Source: Leptobrachium leishanense
Taxonomy: Eukaryota > Chordata > Amphibia > Anura > Megophryidae
Direction of reading: 5' to 3'
NCBI GenBank assembly: GCA_009667805.1
Contig: CM019064.1
Span: 80,330,675-80,394,674 of the forward strand
Length of the DNA: 64,000 bases
Shown: piece after piece, positions 11,081-25,000 of the stretch
Layout: each line of letters starts with the position of its first letter
Numbering within the stretch: position 1 is the stretch's first letter
Notes under the pieces: model-generated
What the model was told of the DNA's origin: nothing
The model's input: the letters and a program-made list of their open reading frames with translations, nothing else
Databases searched by the model: none
Program-made: the position numbers and the translations under genes

Positions 11081-11352
11081 TGCTGACTATTACTTGTATT
11101 TTAAGTTAAGATCAATAGTTGATATCAATTTGATAGTTCATTTCAAATTCGATAGTTGATATCAATTATTCAAATTTTTCTTTTATGATGATGACACAGT
11201 GTAAAAGGAAATAAATTCGTTATATACCGTTTCGTTTCAAATTCATATCGATTCGTTATTCAGAAGTGCTTCCGAATTACGAATTATCAAATATCGTTAC
11301 AAATTCAGAATTTTTCCGAAACGAATGCACATCTCTAATGTAGATTTATGTA

Positions 11353-12192
<840 letters not shown>

Positions 12193-12406
12193 TATATGGT
12201 TACTGCTTTTTTGGTGGTGGTGTTCCTTTCAGTTATATAGTTGCCATTTTATTAACATATTTCAGTGATTAGTATTGTTTTGTATATTTAAGCTTAGTCT
12301 TTCAATCAAAAACGTTTATTAAAAAAAAAAAACAACTAGCTTGAAGAGTTTTTAACTTTTGGAATCTTCAAAAAAAAATAAAAGTAGAAATCTATGTACA
12401 CATTAT

Positions 12407-12961
12407 GGGCTATATTACAAAGCTGGTGCCAACTTAACCAGAGCTGTTGTAAACTTCCCAGAGCCATTTCAGTCTATGGAGTTAAGTTTACAACAGCTCT
12501 GGTTAAGGCTAGGGTCAGACGAGCGCAGTGCGAACGCGCGTGCAGGCGCACTTAATCACGGCCGCACTAGCAGCAAATGACGTCCAATGACGGCCAATAT
12601 ACGAAGAACGGCCGCACAAAAGTCCGGCTGCGCAACGCAAGTGGAAAACGAACGCATTTTTTCGAGAACGTTAAACTGCTAGTACTGACGTACAGAGTGC
12701 GCTGCGCCCGCTAGCGGCGTGTGTGTGTGATTTGGAGACGTCAGACGCTGCTAATTTCCGGCCAACATAACGTCCAGATGCACAAAATGTTTTATTGATG
12801 ATCCGTACAAAATCACGGATGCAAATGCGCATCGTATGACCGCTATCGCGTATTCCGTGAAAAAATGCGTCCATTCGTTCGAACGCACTTTTTCACAGAC
12901 AACCCGAAAATGCGTTCGTCTGACCCTAGCCTAAGTTAGCACCAACTTTGTAATATAGCCC
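12407..12961. mobile_element. composite MITE: GGGCTATATTAC outer element with inner MITE
   Basis: The outer ends GGGCTATATTACAAAG and CTTTGTAATATAGCCC are inverted, followed inward by TGGTGCCAACTTAACCAGAG and its complement. The inner element at 12507-12931 sits exactly after CTCTGGTTAA. The same arrangement, with the inner element at the same position, is found at 30741-31938. Confidence 0.85.
12507..12931. mobile_element. GGCT-end MITE, Harbinger-like (copy 2, inner)
   Basis: Ends GGCTAGGGTCAGACGAGCGC and GCGTTCGTCTGACCCTAGCC with TAA duplications at 12504-12506 and 12932-12934. Same family as 10334-10798. Confidence 0.9.
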
Positions 12962-13553
12962 ATTACTTATAAAACAAACAATGCCGCTGCACTAACTCAA
13001 CTAAAACACAGATTCTGCCCCTTGTTGTGATTTGAGCGCAGCGAGAAACGGTTCATTTTCTTAATGTTTTTTTTTTCTTTTCAGTGTGCACCAAAACGAA
13101 ACTTTAAAGTCCTTTTGCCATGTTTCTTTTTTTTTTTTGGGGGGGGGGGCTCCACATTTCTGTGCCTACAGGCTCCTGAGATGCAAATTTGGCCCAAGGT
13201 CCATTCTAGTCTATGCAGTTGTTAGGTCAGCATTACACAGTTGGTGCCAACTTATCTCTGGCTTGATTTAACCAGGGATAATAATGGCCTAGTTTCTCTA
13301 AGCATCATAATTATTATGATGATGGAACTGCGAGTTCCCACCACCCAAACCCTGCTAAACTCCCTCAAATTTTCTACAAACCGAGGCAGTACAGCATCGT
13401 CATTATATCTGAGGGAATCCACAATTGCCAGCCGGTGTGAGATGACTTATGCGCCAGTCAAAACAAAGTTGTAGTCAAAACCTGAAAATTTAATTAGCCT
13501 AGTGCAAAAATAGAAAGGAAAAAAAAAGCAAAATCGGCAAGGGGAAAAACTAT
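12962..13553. other. no recognised feature
   Basis: Contains poly-T and poly-G runs near 13125-13150 and fragments resembling the outer MITE interior (about 13230-13290), but no gene or resolved element. Confidence 0.35.
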
Positions 13554-14444
13554 CAGGGTTATTCAAAGAGAATCGAAAAGCCACCGCGCGTTCGGTGACT
13601 TTTCGTTCTCTTCAATTCGGTTCGATTTGGCGATCCCATTTCGGCGACCCTGTGGTGTATTCAGCAAGCACCACAGGGCCCCCGAATTGCAGGGAAAGGT
13701 CACCGAAAACTCACCGCATAAACGAGGGCGAACGCACACCGAAACACGCAAAAACATCTGGATTAACCCACCGAAAAGGCCGGAAAAACCCGAGCAGGAG
13801 CCGATCACACGCAGCGCAGCCGCCAGAAAAAGCCGACACCGCAGACGAATGCAGTGAATAAATTAGAAGAACAGAACGCTTGAATGTTTGAAAAGTGAAA
13901 CGCTGTTTGCAAACAAACTACTGAGCGAAAATGTCTGAAATTTACATATAAAATCCAATGAATGGTAATAAAAAGGGCTGTTACAGAAAAAGAAAAGTTT
14001 AAAAAACGTTTTTAAAAAAAAGATTTTTTTTAAAAAAAATCCCAAAAAATGCTTAAAATATCCTAACAAATCTATAAATAAAGAGACTCTTTACTGCAGA
14101 ATATTATAATCAACGGTTTATTAGATATTGAATTAAAATGGGAATATTTTTAACATTGACGCCTATGGGATTCGCCTGAATAGACCTGCCGAATTAAACC
14201 ACCGAATGACAGGGCATTTAGGGAACCTTTCACTGCTGTTTTTTGTTCGCTGAATAGCCGAAGCTTTGCTTCTCTATGGGGATTCACTGCCCTCGAACAG
14301 GCACCGTATGTGCAGGCAATTCGCCAAGATTTGGCGTATTGCCTGCTCTCTGGATAGCCGAATGGCCAGGAAAGGTAACCGAGCGCTGATTTTCAGCGTT
14401 CGGTTCCTTTTCGGCAGCCATTCGGATCTCTTTGAATAACCCTG
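13554..14444. mobile_element. CAGGGTTATTC-end MITE, copy A
   Basis: Ends CAGGGTTATTCAAAGAGA and TCTCTTTGAATAACCCTG with TAT duplications (13551-13553, 14445-14447). Near each end is a small palindrome, one built on ACCGCGCGTTCGGTGA and one on CCGAGCGCTGATTTTCAGCG. The middle is AT-rich with ATCTATAAATAAAGAGACTC. At least eight family members occur in the window. The 3-bp duplication varies (TAT, TAG, ACA, TTA, TTT), so the superfamily is left open. Confidence 0.9.
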
Positions 14445-15036
14445 TATATGTCTTCAACATGTTTACAAACACAGACACCAATTTTAAAGGGCCGAGACAT
14501 GCAAGTCCACTAAAAATTGTCCAACGCCAATTCCAAAGTGCCAAGCATAGACTCTGAGGCCAGCCTCATTGTAAGGCAAATGCAAACTTTAGTAGACATC
14601 CGCAGCAGTCCAATTCCCATTGCGTGAAATCTGAGGAAGGCTTGCAATCTGCCCATCCATGGATAAAGGAGGACAGCAATCCAGAATGAGTCAAAGGAAG
14701 TAATTGGATGTCAGCAATAGAGACGCTCTCACACTGCACATGTCCGTTTTTTATACACGAGTCACAATAAGAAATGTCTAGAACGACATGCTAGTGAATT
14801 TAACATAAAGCTAACCTAAGTTTCTCAGCCCTGAGATCATGCAGGCCGTCATCCAAACTCTTATGGCGAGTGTCCGGCTGTAGCATTTAGAACGGCCAAC
14901 ATGGATGGCTTTTTCCAGAAATTTTGCTTAATGGAGAATAGATTAGTTACTGCAATGTAATGCTTTGTGCCTTTTGACTTTCTCCTCACTACGGGATGAC
15001 TCCCATAGCAATTCAATCCCAGTCAATGTCTTTGAT
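14445..15036 (-). other. presumed SCARF1 3' UTR and downstream flank
   Basis: This follows the SCARF1 stop codon on the minus strand and has no recognised transposon. I see no AATAAA on the minus strand in this stretch. TATAAA near 14752 is a weak candidate signal, and the next TTTATT on the plus strand is inside the MITE at about 14116. The transcript end is therefore unresolved. Confidence 0.5.
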
Positions 15037-16091
15037 TTATGCACTTTCACGGTTCATTTCGGCATCCTCATATACAGGACAAGCCTCTTGCTCGTACTGC
15101 TCATAGGTGTTTGGAATTGATATGTTCTCATACATTGGTTCCACTTTGGCTGTGCCCTCTGGACTTTGGTAGATATGTTCGTCTTCATTTGCATTTTGTT
15201 CTATCACTACTGAATCGGTCACGCTGGAGTACACGTTCTCCAGATCGCCAGTGCTGCCCCCGCACTCTGTATCTCCTTCAACCTTGTTTAACACTCTTTT
15301 AAGGATGGAAGATGTTGGAATGACGGCCTTCTTCACTGTGTTATCCTGCAACCTGGCATTTGAATTCCCACTTGAAGAGTCTGCGGTTTGGTTGGTGGTC
15401 TTGCCCTCTTCCTCATACGATATCTTTGATTGTGAAGCTCTAAAATTTGGTGGCTGCAGTAAACTTTTCCTCACTGGTTTTGGAACACCTTTCTGGAGGC
15501 TGCCCAAACGTTTCAACATGGCCTGAACTGCTCCATCCACATTGCTTTCTGATTTTCTACGAGGCTTGTAAGGCTTTTTTGGGGGTCCAACACTTACATA
15601 AACTGTTGATATAACTGGGTTCTTTCTTTTTATTTCATAAATATTCTCACCTATGCTAGACTCTGCCATATCAATCTTTAATGCTGCTTTTTGGGCATTA
15701 GACAAAGTTCTCCGACGGCCCACTGGCATGCTTCTTTGTAGTCTGGGATGTTCTTCCAGATCCTGACTCATGTTGTCATTGGTCTTCTCCGGTTGTTGTG
15801 ATCCCTCTCCATTTAGTGTATTAGACTGTATAGAGGGAAGTTTTGGCAAACTTAAAGCCAGTCTTGGCTTTCTAGTAAGATTTGGTGTGTCAGTGGTAGA
15901 GGATCTTCTGCTTTCAAATTTGGTGCCTTCAGCGAAAGATACTGATGGTCTTTTGGATTTGGCAATGCTAGAAGTCCTAGGAATAGAAAATGGCTGGCAG
16001 GAGTCTTCAGAGCTAAAAGCCAGTCCTTCTGGAAAAACATTACATTTGGAACTCATCTCCTGACATCCATCAATATCAGCTACAGACATAC
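15037..16091 (-). CDS. SCARF1: SCARF1 last coding exon: cytoplasmic tail and stop
   Basis: The acceptor AG at 16093-16092 precedes GTATGTCTG, and the first G-GT codon completes the Gly begun in the previous exon. About 350 residues end at the TAA at 15037-15039. Conserved blocks come early: [19 protein letters not shown] then AEGTKF. Basic stretches such as RRKSES and KPVRKS follow. The last 90 residues hold several tyrosines in acidic settings (ENVYSS, EHIYQS, EPMYENI, EQYEQE, PVYEDAE), possible SH2 or PTB docking sites. The human tail ends around a single YENV, so the frog tail looks richer in tyrosines. Confidence 0.95.
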
Positions 16092-19000
16092 CTAAAAGAC
16101 AGCATTAATGGTTAAATAGATACAGCAACACGTAACAATGTATTATGTTAAATTACACTGGGACTGCGGTAAAAACGTTAGCATGAACCAACATATGAGC
16201 TAGCAACGTATTTGTGAATAAGCCTGATCTCTCAAATTTAAAAATATACTTAGAGGTAGTTTTTATATGATCTTCATATTCAGAAATTTATTTTGGCTCC
16301 TCTATAAGGATAGCTTATATGTGTAATTTCTTTCTTGTGGTTTTGTAGCATTCATAAATCAATTTTAGCAAATGTGTGTGTATAAGCTCCTACCCTCTAG
16401 ACTGTAAGCTGCTATGAGCAGAGCCCTCTACACCTCTTCTTTTCATCCTTTGTCCATTTATCTGTATCTCATTCCCTTTTGGTTATTGTAAAGCGCTGCG
16501 GCTATATAAATAATGATGATAATAATATATATTTTCTTGGTAGAGCATGTTAAGACGTTTAAATCATTGCAGCGCTAATAAATAGAAGGGAGGAAAACAT
16601 GGAGATAGTGAACTTTCTGGTATTTTAATCAACACTAGATATATCGGGCTAAACTACATTCCTAGCGTTAAAACGCAGGCGCTAGGGAGGAAAAACTGCG
16701 CCCGCAGTTTAACGCAAGATTATAATGCAGGCGCAAAAAATGCTGCCTGCATTGTTACCGCGCGTTAACCCCCAGGATGCGCGGCATCCTATGGACTCCA
16801 TTGAGCCAGACGCCGGCGGTCACATGACCAGCCAGATCTCGCCTTGCCGGTCAGCGTAGTGATACGCAGGGGGAGACTGGGGGGACTTTTTCCCCCAGTC
16901 TTTGCCTGCTCCCACCGGACTGAGGAGGAGGACAGAGCCGCGGGACAGGAGGTGAGTATAAGATTATTTTTATTATTTTTTTGATGGTGCTAACGGATTC
17001 TGCAGAAGCGGAATCCGTTAGTACGAAGCCCTGGCTCTGGTTAACTTTTTGAGTAACCGCGGCCGGACATTAATCAGCGTTAGGACTTTGTAATGCTAAC
17101 ACTGATTAACACTTTGCGCTCCCCATGTTAAGTATAGGGAGCGCAACGTACAGTAACCTGTAACCGCGCTGAAAAGTGCAAGATACCAAACGCTAACAGG
17201 TTACTTAACCCATTAGCGTTTGGATTGTAATTTGCGTTAAATACTTGGACTAACATTAACGCTCACTCAGGTGAGTGCTAACGTTAGCACTAAGTATGTA
17301 ATGTGGCCCATCAATGGCTTTTCAATTCATTTTGGGGTGTCCTTTCTTTTGAATAAGAGCAGCTTATAGGATTCTCATACATTCTGCCAGAGAATCATGG
17401 GAGTTGTTGTTCAGAAACATCTGGGGTGGGGCAGAGTTTTAGACCCATGATCTATGATGTGATTTCGGCTCTCCATAGAACCAAAATGTAACAATGGCCT
17501 GCAAATTTGGTGTGAGCAACTCTGAACAGAACTGCTGTTATTCTTACGTAGAATGAAAAACTATGGCTAGTGTCTGGTCCTGGCAGGCGCCATGCCCCTT
17601 CCTCGACTCCCAGGACTCACCGTGATCCCAGCGGCGTCTTTCGGCGGGGCGTGGGGCGAACTCGATGCTCTCCCGGCATGCGTGTGTGGGCCCTGGAGCC
17701 TAGGAGCGGACCTCGGGCCCCCCCATCGCAGTGGAGGGATCCCTTCGTGGTTCCGGCATCCGGGCTGGTTGGCGTGCACGCGCCGTATCGGAGTGGGGGT
17801 GGCCTCTGCTTCCACAGCCAGAATGATGTCGGCTGTGACGCTTTGGGTCTCCCCTCTGCTCCAATAGTGGAGGCGGTAGACTGGAAGGCGGGGCTAGGGG
17901 GTAGGCGTGACTAGCTCCTGGCTCCCTATATAAACCCTGAAGACCAGGACAAAAGTGCTCACTCGTTTTGTGCCTCTGGTGAAACAAGAGCTCAAGCAAC
18001 GTTATAGTATACCTCATTACCAACTCCTGCCTTCCGTCTTGACCACGTACCTTGCCTCCAGCCCTGACCTTGGGACTCCTTGACTACTCTTATCGGATTA
18101 ACCCTTTGTGTACCTTGCCTCGATCTCCCTACCTCCGCATCCTGGGTTCCTTATCCTGAAACCTGACAGCTAGCCTCCTTTTATTGTTATTCCTCCACTG
18201 TTTGCAATAATGCTGCATATTTGTAGGTGATTTTAAAGTGGCGTTCTTCATTGAACTCTTATAAGCACTACGGTGAAAAAATACTAGACAAATTTGACTG
18301 AAGTTATGGTGGAAACTACAGTAAATGCTATGATAAATCTACATTATTTCCACAGAAACTAGCTACACCACTGACAACTATGCAGAGTTCTACGCTGAAC
18401 CGCTTTAGCAGAAAGTTGGAAAGAACGAAGCTACAGGTTCCCTAAATCTTGAATTTGTCACAGTTTCACCATACTTGATCCATCATAGTTCCCCAAGGTT
18501 TGCTGAACTAATCCACATTCTGTCAATGAAAGAACAGTGGTTACTGTTTAATTTTAAATAATGCATTTCAACAAAGCATCTAGAGTCACCCTACCAGTCA
18601 AATCTTATTTACTCATATATAATAACCAAAGAGTGTTTGGTATCACCTTCTCTGGGAGGAACACAATACACTGGTCCACCATCATCTGATTCGAATGAAG
18701 AAAATGAATTATCTGATAACCAGCCAGTGGATGGTGACTCAATGAAGCTATGGTTAAAGGGATGTTCTGGGTCATGATGAGAAACTGAAACATAAAACAC
18801 AGAGTTTAGAATTAATATCAGTATAAAACACATCTGGGCCCTTTCATTCAGCTGTTTTGGGACTAAATTCGAAGGTTTGACTCCTCTGTCTGCATCTTTG
18901 AATTCCTACCACTGCTTAATGGGGCTTTTTTAATCACTACCCAACCGCTCCAACGCAAACCATTTCTAATCAACATAGCTTCTGGCTTTGCTTGTTGGCT

Positions 19001-22000
19001 GCTACCAGGAAAAAAAGCCATATTCTCACAATGGATTTCCTCCACACCTTCCTCCTCCTGTATGGTGTACGACATGATTTATTCAATCTTTCTGAATGAT
19101 TGGAAGGAAGCCTCCTTACACCAGGACAAAACTAAGACGTTCTTCTTTCACTGGTTCACTCTTATAAAGGTACTACCGGCTGACACTCAAACGTCATTAA
19201 GCGAGACCTTTCTCTGTTCACCCTGCTATGATCTAGAAATGCTAAAGGGAACCCCTCCAATTCCATCAACTCTTTCTGATCCCACTCCTTCTCACTTTTT
19301 AGCCTCATGCTAATACGAATTCTACCTTTTGGATCAGGTTGTTTCTACAGATAATGCTTACTGATTTTGTATCTCATTTGCTTAGAGCAGTTTACGTTTT
19401 GAGGCATTTTTTTCCCTCTACCGAAAATACTGCTTAATGTAGCAATTGTTTGGCTAACCACTCTGTTTGATGGAATGCTTTGTTCATGTTTATTCTGTAC
19501 CTGATCCATTAATAAATAAATATATAAAAGCACATCCGGATCAACATGAATATCAGTAGGTACATTGTAAAAAGTACTAATTGGGGAAGACCGTTTCTTA
19601 CCTGTTACCCAGGAAAGCTTTGCATTCCCAACAGAACAACATGGTAACACAGAGTATATGTTAGCCAAGGCTCCCTGAAAATTGTGCTTCATTCTGGATA
19701 AAGACCCCCCTTCTCCATTGTTCATCCTGTAATCATACACAATAATATACCACTTAAACAGGTGACTTAGTGGTTGCCCTTGAAATGTTGAGTCTCATAC
19801 GAGATAAAATTAAATCTTATTACGAATACAGAGCATATGAGGAAATCTCCAGACTACATTTATATATTGAGGACATGATTTGGGACTTAACGTGCACCTG
19901 CTGACTGTTAGAGATTTTAGAAATGTGTTTTCTTGTAGCTTAACTAAACCAGTAAACCTTTTTTATTTTACAACTTCCAATGGAGTTTTGTGAGGTTTTT
20001 GTAGTACTTAATATGCCTGCTCTTCCCTTGGAAGCGGACATTTTTTTTTTGCTTCCCCCGCTTTTGTGGGAGGGTTTAAACATCTAAGCTGTGTAGCTGA
20101 CGGGTAAGCCAAAAATGGCTCAGAGGGGATGGGGCGTTCCCTTGCAGTTGTCAGTTTAATGAGTTGGCAGTTACTTCTCTCACTAAACAGGTAGTGCTCA
20201 CTTTGCTTTTTTCCCCCAACGAGGGGCCACATTCCCTTATTATTATTTATTAAGCGCCAACACATTCTGCAGCGCTGTACAAGGTGCAATGGGCAAAGAC
20301 AGGACAATTCTACAATACATACAGGAGACAGGTCAGTATTTCTGCCAGCAGATACATGAGGATATGTGGACCCTATTCCCGTGAGAATTTACAATCTAGA
20401 TGGGTGAGGGGATTAGAAACAGGAGGGGGGGGGGACTGCAGTGATGAGCTAATGCATGGAGAGGTGAGGACTGTTTTTGGGCCGGTCGGATGTCTTGTTA
20501 CGGAGTCGGGTGGTTGGCTTCCCTAAACAGAAGGGTCTTTAGGGAGCGTTTAAATGAAGCCAGATTTGGGGACAGTCTGATATTGCGAGGAAGTGCGTTC
20601 CATAGGGTCAGCGCCACACGAGAAAAGTCCTGCAATCTGGCATGTGAAGAGGTAATAATGGAGGATGCCAGGCGCAGGTCATTGTTGGATCGTAGGGGAT
20701 GCGCTGGGGTGTATCTGGTGATTAGTGAGGACAGGTAGTGAGGGGCGGCGTAAGTGAGGGTTTTGTAGGTCAGGGTGAGTAGATTGAATTTGATTCTGCA
20801 GTTGATGGGGAGCCAGTGCAGGGAGTCACAGAGAGGAGCAGCAGAGACAGAGCGACGGGTGAGATGGATAAGCCGGGCTGCTGTGTTTAGGATGGACTGC
20901 AGGGGGGAGAGGCGGGAGATAGGAATGCCAATCAGGAGGTTGTTGCAGTAGTCTAGGCGGGAGATAACAAACAAGTGGATAAGTTGTTTGGTGGTGTTAG
21001 CAGTCAGAAATGGACAAATTTTAGCAACGTTACGGAGGTGATTGCGGCAAGATGATGAGAGTGATTGGATGTAGGGCTGAAGAAAAGACTGGAGTCAAGA
21101 GTCACTCCGAGGCAGCGGACTTATGCAGAAGGAAGGATAGTGATACCGTCATCAATTATGGAGAAGTCAGAAATTGGAGTAGAGTTAGAGGGGGGAATAA
21201 GAAGGAGCTTGGTCTTGGACATGTTGATCTTCAGGTAGTGAGCGGCCATCCAGGCAGAGATACCAGACAGACAATCACTGACCTGAGAGAGATCGGGAGT
21301 GGAGAGGTAGATCTGAGTGTCATCAGCGTATAGGTGATATTGAAGCCATAGCTGGTGATGAGTTTACCCAGTGAGGAGGTATAGGTGGAGAAGAACAGAG
21401 GACCTAGGACTGAGCCTTGAGGTACACCGACTGACAGAGGCATTGAAGAGGAGGAATTGCCAGCAAGTAGGGATGCACCGATACCACTTTTTTAAGACCG
21501 AGTACCTATACTTTTTAAAAGTACTCACCGATACCGAGTACCGATACTTTTCTTTAATGTCATGTGACCACTTTCCAATAAGAACAGACCATATAAAAAT
21601 GCCCCCAGCTCACATGTATATATCCCCCCCAAGATATATATATATTCATACTGCCCCAGCTCATGGATATGCCCCAGCTCATGGCTAATGCCCCAGCTCA
21701 TGGATATTGCCCCAGCTCATGGGATATCGCCCCAGCTCATGGGATATTGCCCCAGCTTATGGGATATGCCCCAGTTCATGGGATATTGCCCCAGCTCATG
21801 GGATATTGCCCCAGCTCATGGGATATTGCCCCAGCTCATGGATATGCTCCAGCTCATGGATTTGCCCCAGCTCATGGGATTTGCCCCAGCTCATGGAATA
21901 TGCCCCAGCTCATGGAATATTGCCCCAGCTTATGGGATATGCTCCAGCTCATGGGATATTGCCCCAGCTCATGGATATGCCCCAGCACATGGATTTACCC

Positions 22001-25000
22001 CAGCTCACACATGGATTTGCCCCAACTCACACATGGATATGCCCCAGCACACACATGGATTTGCCCCAGCTCACACATAGATATGCCCCAGCTCACACAT
22101 GGATTTTCTCCAGCTCACACATGGATTCCCCCCCCAGCTCACCTGGCACCTGGCACTCTCCGCGATGATACTTACCTTCCTGGGTGACACCGGGAAAGTC
22201 TTCGCGCGTGCGCTCATTGGAAGGCCCCCAGCCGCGACCACGTGGGACCATGTGATCGCTGCTGGGGGCCTTCCAACGAGCGCACGCGCGGAAACTTTCC
22301 CGGCGTCGCCCAGGAAGGTAAGTATCATCGCGGAGAGTTGCAGGTGCCTGTCAGAATGCTCTATCGGCATTCGGACAGGCCCTGCAGCTGCTCACTGTGT
22401 TCATACTTACCTTCCTGAGCGACGCCGGGAAAGATTCTGTGCGTGCGCTCGTTGGAGGGCCCCAGCCGCGATCACATGGTCCCACGTGGTCGTGGCTGCG
22501 GCCTTCCAACGAGCGCACGCGCAAAGACTTTCCCAGCGTCGCTCAGGAAGGTAAGTATGAACGCGGAGAGCAGCTGCAGGGCCTGTCCGAATGCCGATAG
22601 AGCACTCGGACAGCCGCCCCAGCCCCTCGGATGCCGGCTCAATGCCGGCTTCCGGTATCGGGGAAAATATCGGGGGTACTGCACGAGTGCCAAGTACTCC
22701 TTCTGTACCCGTTATCAGCACCGATACCGATACTAGTATCGGTATCGGTGCAACCCTACCAGCAACGGATACTGAGAAGGATCTATTGGAGAGGTACGAT
22801 TTTAGCCAGGAGAGGGTGGTATCACAGAGACCAAGAGAGGATAGGGTATCTATGAGGAGGGGATGGTCGACTGTATCGAAGGCAGCTGAGAGGTCAAGTA
22901 GGATCAGTATGGAGTAGTGGCCATTGCATTTAGCAGAGAGGAGGTCATTAGTAACCTTTGTGACAGCAGTTTCTGTTGAATGTTGAGCGCGAAAGCCAGA
23001 TTGCAATGGGTCAAGCAAGGAGTTACAGGATAGGAAGAGGGTTAAGCGGTCGTAGACTAGTCTTTCTAGCAATTTTGATGCTAGTGGAAGTAGTGAAACT
23101 GGACGGCAGTTTCCAGGAGAATGTGGGTCGAGGGAGGGTTTCTTGAGAATGGGTGTGATAGTGGCATGCTTGAAAGGAGAGGGGAATGAGCCAGAAGAAA
23201 GAGAGAGGTTGAAAATGTGTGTAAGAGCAGGAGTGAAATAAAGCACTGTGGAACGGAGAGGCTATGCAATAGCCATCCACATTGTAAAAAATAACAAACC
23301 CTCCCCTGTATCCATTTGGGTAGGTAATTGTAACAGATCGGCGTACCCCGGTCTGTTAATGCCATTCCCTTGCCAGGCCCCCGTTCTCCCATCAGCAGTC
23401 TTTTGTGCCTTTCTGCAGCCCTTAGCCGATACACAAAGAACAAGTGAGCCCTCTTTAGAAAGGACTTTCCAAACTGTGGTGTCATCATTACTCCAGGGTT
23501 CTCTTCCCCGCCCCCCAAATATTTATTGCCTACATTTCCCAGACTTCTTTAAATGCAATAGATGGCCAGAGAAGCATGGGAGGTGTAGTTCAGAAACATC
23601 TGGGGGCCCAGAGTTTGAGATGGCTGCTTTACTCTATCAGGGTAATTCAAAGAAATTCAGCGTTCGGTTACCTTTCTTGGCCATTCGGCTATCCAGAGAG
23701 CAGGCAATACGCCAAATCCTGGCAAATTGCCTGCACATTCGGTGCCTGTTCGAGGGCAGGGAAATCCCCATAAAAAAGCACTGCTTCGGCTATTCAGAGA
23801 AGACAAACCAGCAGTGAAAGGTTCCCGAAATGCCCTGCCATTCGGTGGTTTCATTCGACACGTTTATTCAGGCGAATCCCATAGGCTTCAATGTTAAAAA
23901 TATTCCTGTTTTAATTCAATATCTAATAAACCGTTCATTATAAAATTCTGCAGTAAAGAGTCTCTTTATTTATAGATTATTTTGGATATTTTAAGCATTT
24001 TTCTGGATTTTTTTTTATTTTAAAAAAAAGTCTGTTTTTTTTTAAGTTTACTTATTTTTTCTGTAACAGCCCTTTTTATTATCATTTCCTGGACCTCATA
24101 TGTAAATTTCAGACAATTTCGCTCAGTAGTTTCTTTGCAAACAGTGTTTCTCTTTTCAAACATTCAAGCAAACTGTTTTCCTAATTTATTCACTCCATTC
24201 GTCTGTGGTGCCGGCTTTATACGGAGGCTTTGCTGCGTGTGATCGGCTCCTGCTCGGGTTTTTCTGGCGTCTTCGGCGGGTTAATCCAGATGTTTTTGCG
24301 GGTTTTCGGCGTGCATTCGCCGGGTTTTTGCGGTAACATTTCGTCGGGTTTGCGGCAGCTTTTCCCTCCACTTCGACGGCCCTGTGGTGCTTGCTGAATA
24401 CACCGCAGGGTCACCGAAATGGGATTGCCGAATCGGCCCGAATTGAAGAGAACGAAAAGTCACCGAACATGCCGAACTTTTCGATTCTCTTTGAATAACC
24501 CTGTATATGTCATAAGGTAACACAAAATCCACACCCTCTCCCCTAAGAGGGCAGATACTTATTTTGCTCCTCTGTTTCAACTTACTGTCTGTGTCAGACA
24601 CGGTTTCATTACACAACTGGTTATGTTACAAATTCTTGGTGAAAGTCTACACTGTCTGAGCAGTAACTAGTCACTAGTGTAATTGTCTACACTCTCCACT
24701 AAGCAGAGCTTAAATGCACAAGATGTCTCCCTCTCATCCCCAGCACTCGAGAAAATACACGTTTTAGTTTTGTTTTAGTGCGCCAAAGCAATATTTGCAT
24801 TATGGTTTTAATAAAGATTGATATTCCATCCTCTATTTGGGTAGCTAATAGAATGGGAATGTCACTAAGCATTTAATGTAAGAGTTTTCACTTCATATAG
24901 CTACCTGTCTTTTTGAGATGATTCGTTATTTGCACAGCAACAGCAGCAACACAGGATAAAAAGAAGAGACAATGGTATGAGAACACCGGCAATCATGGCT

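Larger units (their letters stand above)
10117..11335. mobile_element. MITE with GGGATGTGCA ends (host of two insertions)
   Basis: The left end GGGATGTGCATGGC and the right end GAATGCACATCTC are inverted, with TTA on the left and TAA on the right. The interior is AT-rich and holds a CGATAGTTGATATCAATT motif repeated in both arms. It carries the MITE at 10334-10798 and the SINE at 10883-11080. The element at 25347-26374 has matching ends. Confidence 0.75.
21468..22758. mobile_element. hAT-like nonautonomous element carrying the CCCCAGCTCATGG module
   Basis: Ends TAGGGATGCACCGATACC and GGTATCGGTGCAACCCTA are inverted. The flanks CCAGCAAG (21460-21467) and CCAGCAAC (22759-22766) form an 8-bp duplication with one change. 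Inside lie a roughly 20-bp minisatellite (21655-22135) and two consecutive long palindromes. No transposase. It sits inside the reverse transcriptase of the L2-like LINE. Confidence 0.9.
20236..23270 (-). mobile_element. L2-like LINE, 5' truncated, split by a hAT element
   Basis: On the minus strand the reverse transcriptase reads [39 protein letters not shown] and [16 protein letters not shown] down to SVSVAG at about 22760. It is then interrupted by 21468-22758. It resumes at about 21459 with [17 protein letters not shown] and the C-terminal block [13 protein letters not shown] ... [14 protein letters not shown]. The 3' end is the ATT tail near 20236. The YADD-like region is frameshifted, so the copy is dead. 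The 5' end and the endonuclease are missing. Confidence 0.93.

Noticed and set aside
15039..16063. Plus-strand frames opposite the SCARF1 tail exon
   Set aside because: Shadows of the minus-strand coding exon.
17570..17914. GC-rich block as a CpG-island promoter or a 114-codon gene
   Set aside because: It is the left half of a solo LTR with exact flanking duplications; no protein similarity recognised.
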